Shown: positions 29,143 through 29,186 of the stretch, one piece after another
How the letters are laid out: each line of letters starts with the position of its first letter
Position numbering within the stretch: the stretch's first letter is position 1
Origin: Patulibacter sp050252545
GTDB lineage: Bacteria; Actinomycetota; Thermoleophilia; Solirubrobacterales; Solirubrobacteraceae
Assembly: GCA_050252545.1 (NCBI GenBank)
Contig: JBFWKS010000020.1
Span: 1-29,186 of the forward strand
Length of the DNA stretch: 29,186 nt
Direction: 5' to 3'
The notes under the pieces: model-generated
What the model saw: only the letters and a program-made list of their open reading frames with translations
Database searches by the model: none
What the model was told of the DNA's origin: nothing
Made by a program: the position numbers and the translations under genes

Positions 29143-29186
29143 CGTGTCGTAGGTGCCCCGCGCCGGCGCGGGGCACCGACGACACG
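29143..29186. terminator. 44-bp near-perfect palindrome at the window end
   Basis: Two 22-bp arms with one mismatch and no spacer: the centre is GGTGCCCCGCGCC followed at once by its complement, then outer GACGACACG answering CGTGTCGT. It begins 15 bp after the NYN stop codon, so it may be a strong terminator. It ends exactly at the last base given, so the structure may also be a contig-edge or foldback artefact. Confidence 0.5.

Overview
The window is very GC-rich, densely coded bacterial DNA with many GTG starts, frequent 4-bp start/stop overlaps and several starts that look leaderless. Together with the gene content this points to a high-GC actinobacterium. The closest fit I can suggest is class Thermoleophilia (Solirubrobacterales, Patulibacter-like). 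The best lineage hint is the C-terminal beta-sandwich type domain of the secreted phosphodiesterase at 15.7-17.5 kb. This placement is inference; no rRNA or tRNA gene is present to confirm it.

Layout. 0.07-1.8 kb (minus): a sugar-type ABC substrate-binding lipoprotein and an EthD-like protein. 2.0-4.6 kb: an S-adenosylmethionine hydrolase that appears to start at ATC, a PNPOx-like flavin protein, a MarR regulator and a DUF1059 protein; near-identical palindromes in front of the MarR and PNPOx-like genes look like MarR operators. 4.65-11.8 kb (minus): a heme and cytochrome c maturation cluster, in transcription order ccmA-ccmB-ccmC-ccmD-hemA-hemC-cobA/hemD, mostly joined by GTGA overlaps. 11.9-15.1 kb: a small membrane protein, a DrrAB-type ABC exporter and a divergent TetR regulator sharing a 61-bp operator/promoter region. 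15.65-18.7 kb: a secreted glycerophosphodiester phosphodiesterase and a divergent epoxide-hydrolase-like enzyme. 18.9-21.1 kb (minus): a siroheme synthase (dehydrogenase/ferrochelatase) with a Cys-rich N-terminus and a PLP aminotransferase. 21.3-22.5 kb: an unknown conserved-looking protein and a MazEF-type toxin-antitoxin pair. 22.7-24.2 kb (minus): RarA/MgsA-type AAA+ ATPase. 24.5-29.1 kb (plus): CCA-adding-type nucleotidyltransferase, a neutral zinc metallopeptidase lipoprotein, an M20 peptidase and a NYN-domain protein.

How genes work together. HemA, HemC and the HemD half of the fusion make uroporphyrinogen III. The CobA half diverts it to precorrin-2, which the siroheme synthase at 18.9 kb can oxidise and load with iron. 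CcmABCD handle heme delivery for c-type cytochromes, so tetrapyrrole supply and use are co-located.

The least ordinary content is non-coding. Two unrelated families of intergenic palindromes are present. Family 1 (core GGGACGCATGCGTCCC) has two copies at 9.2-9.35 kb, inside the ccmC-ccmD gap, and three at 15.36-15.55 kb plus fragments. Family 2 is a 45-bp two-stem hairpin with four co-oriented copies between 19.7 and 22.7 kb. Adjacent copies in both families lie 72-75 bp apart and show paired changes that preserve symmetry. The window ends in a 44-bp near-perfect palindrome. No CRISPR array, insertion sequence or prophage gene was seen.
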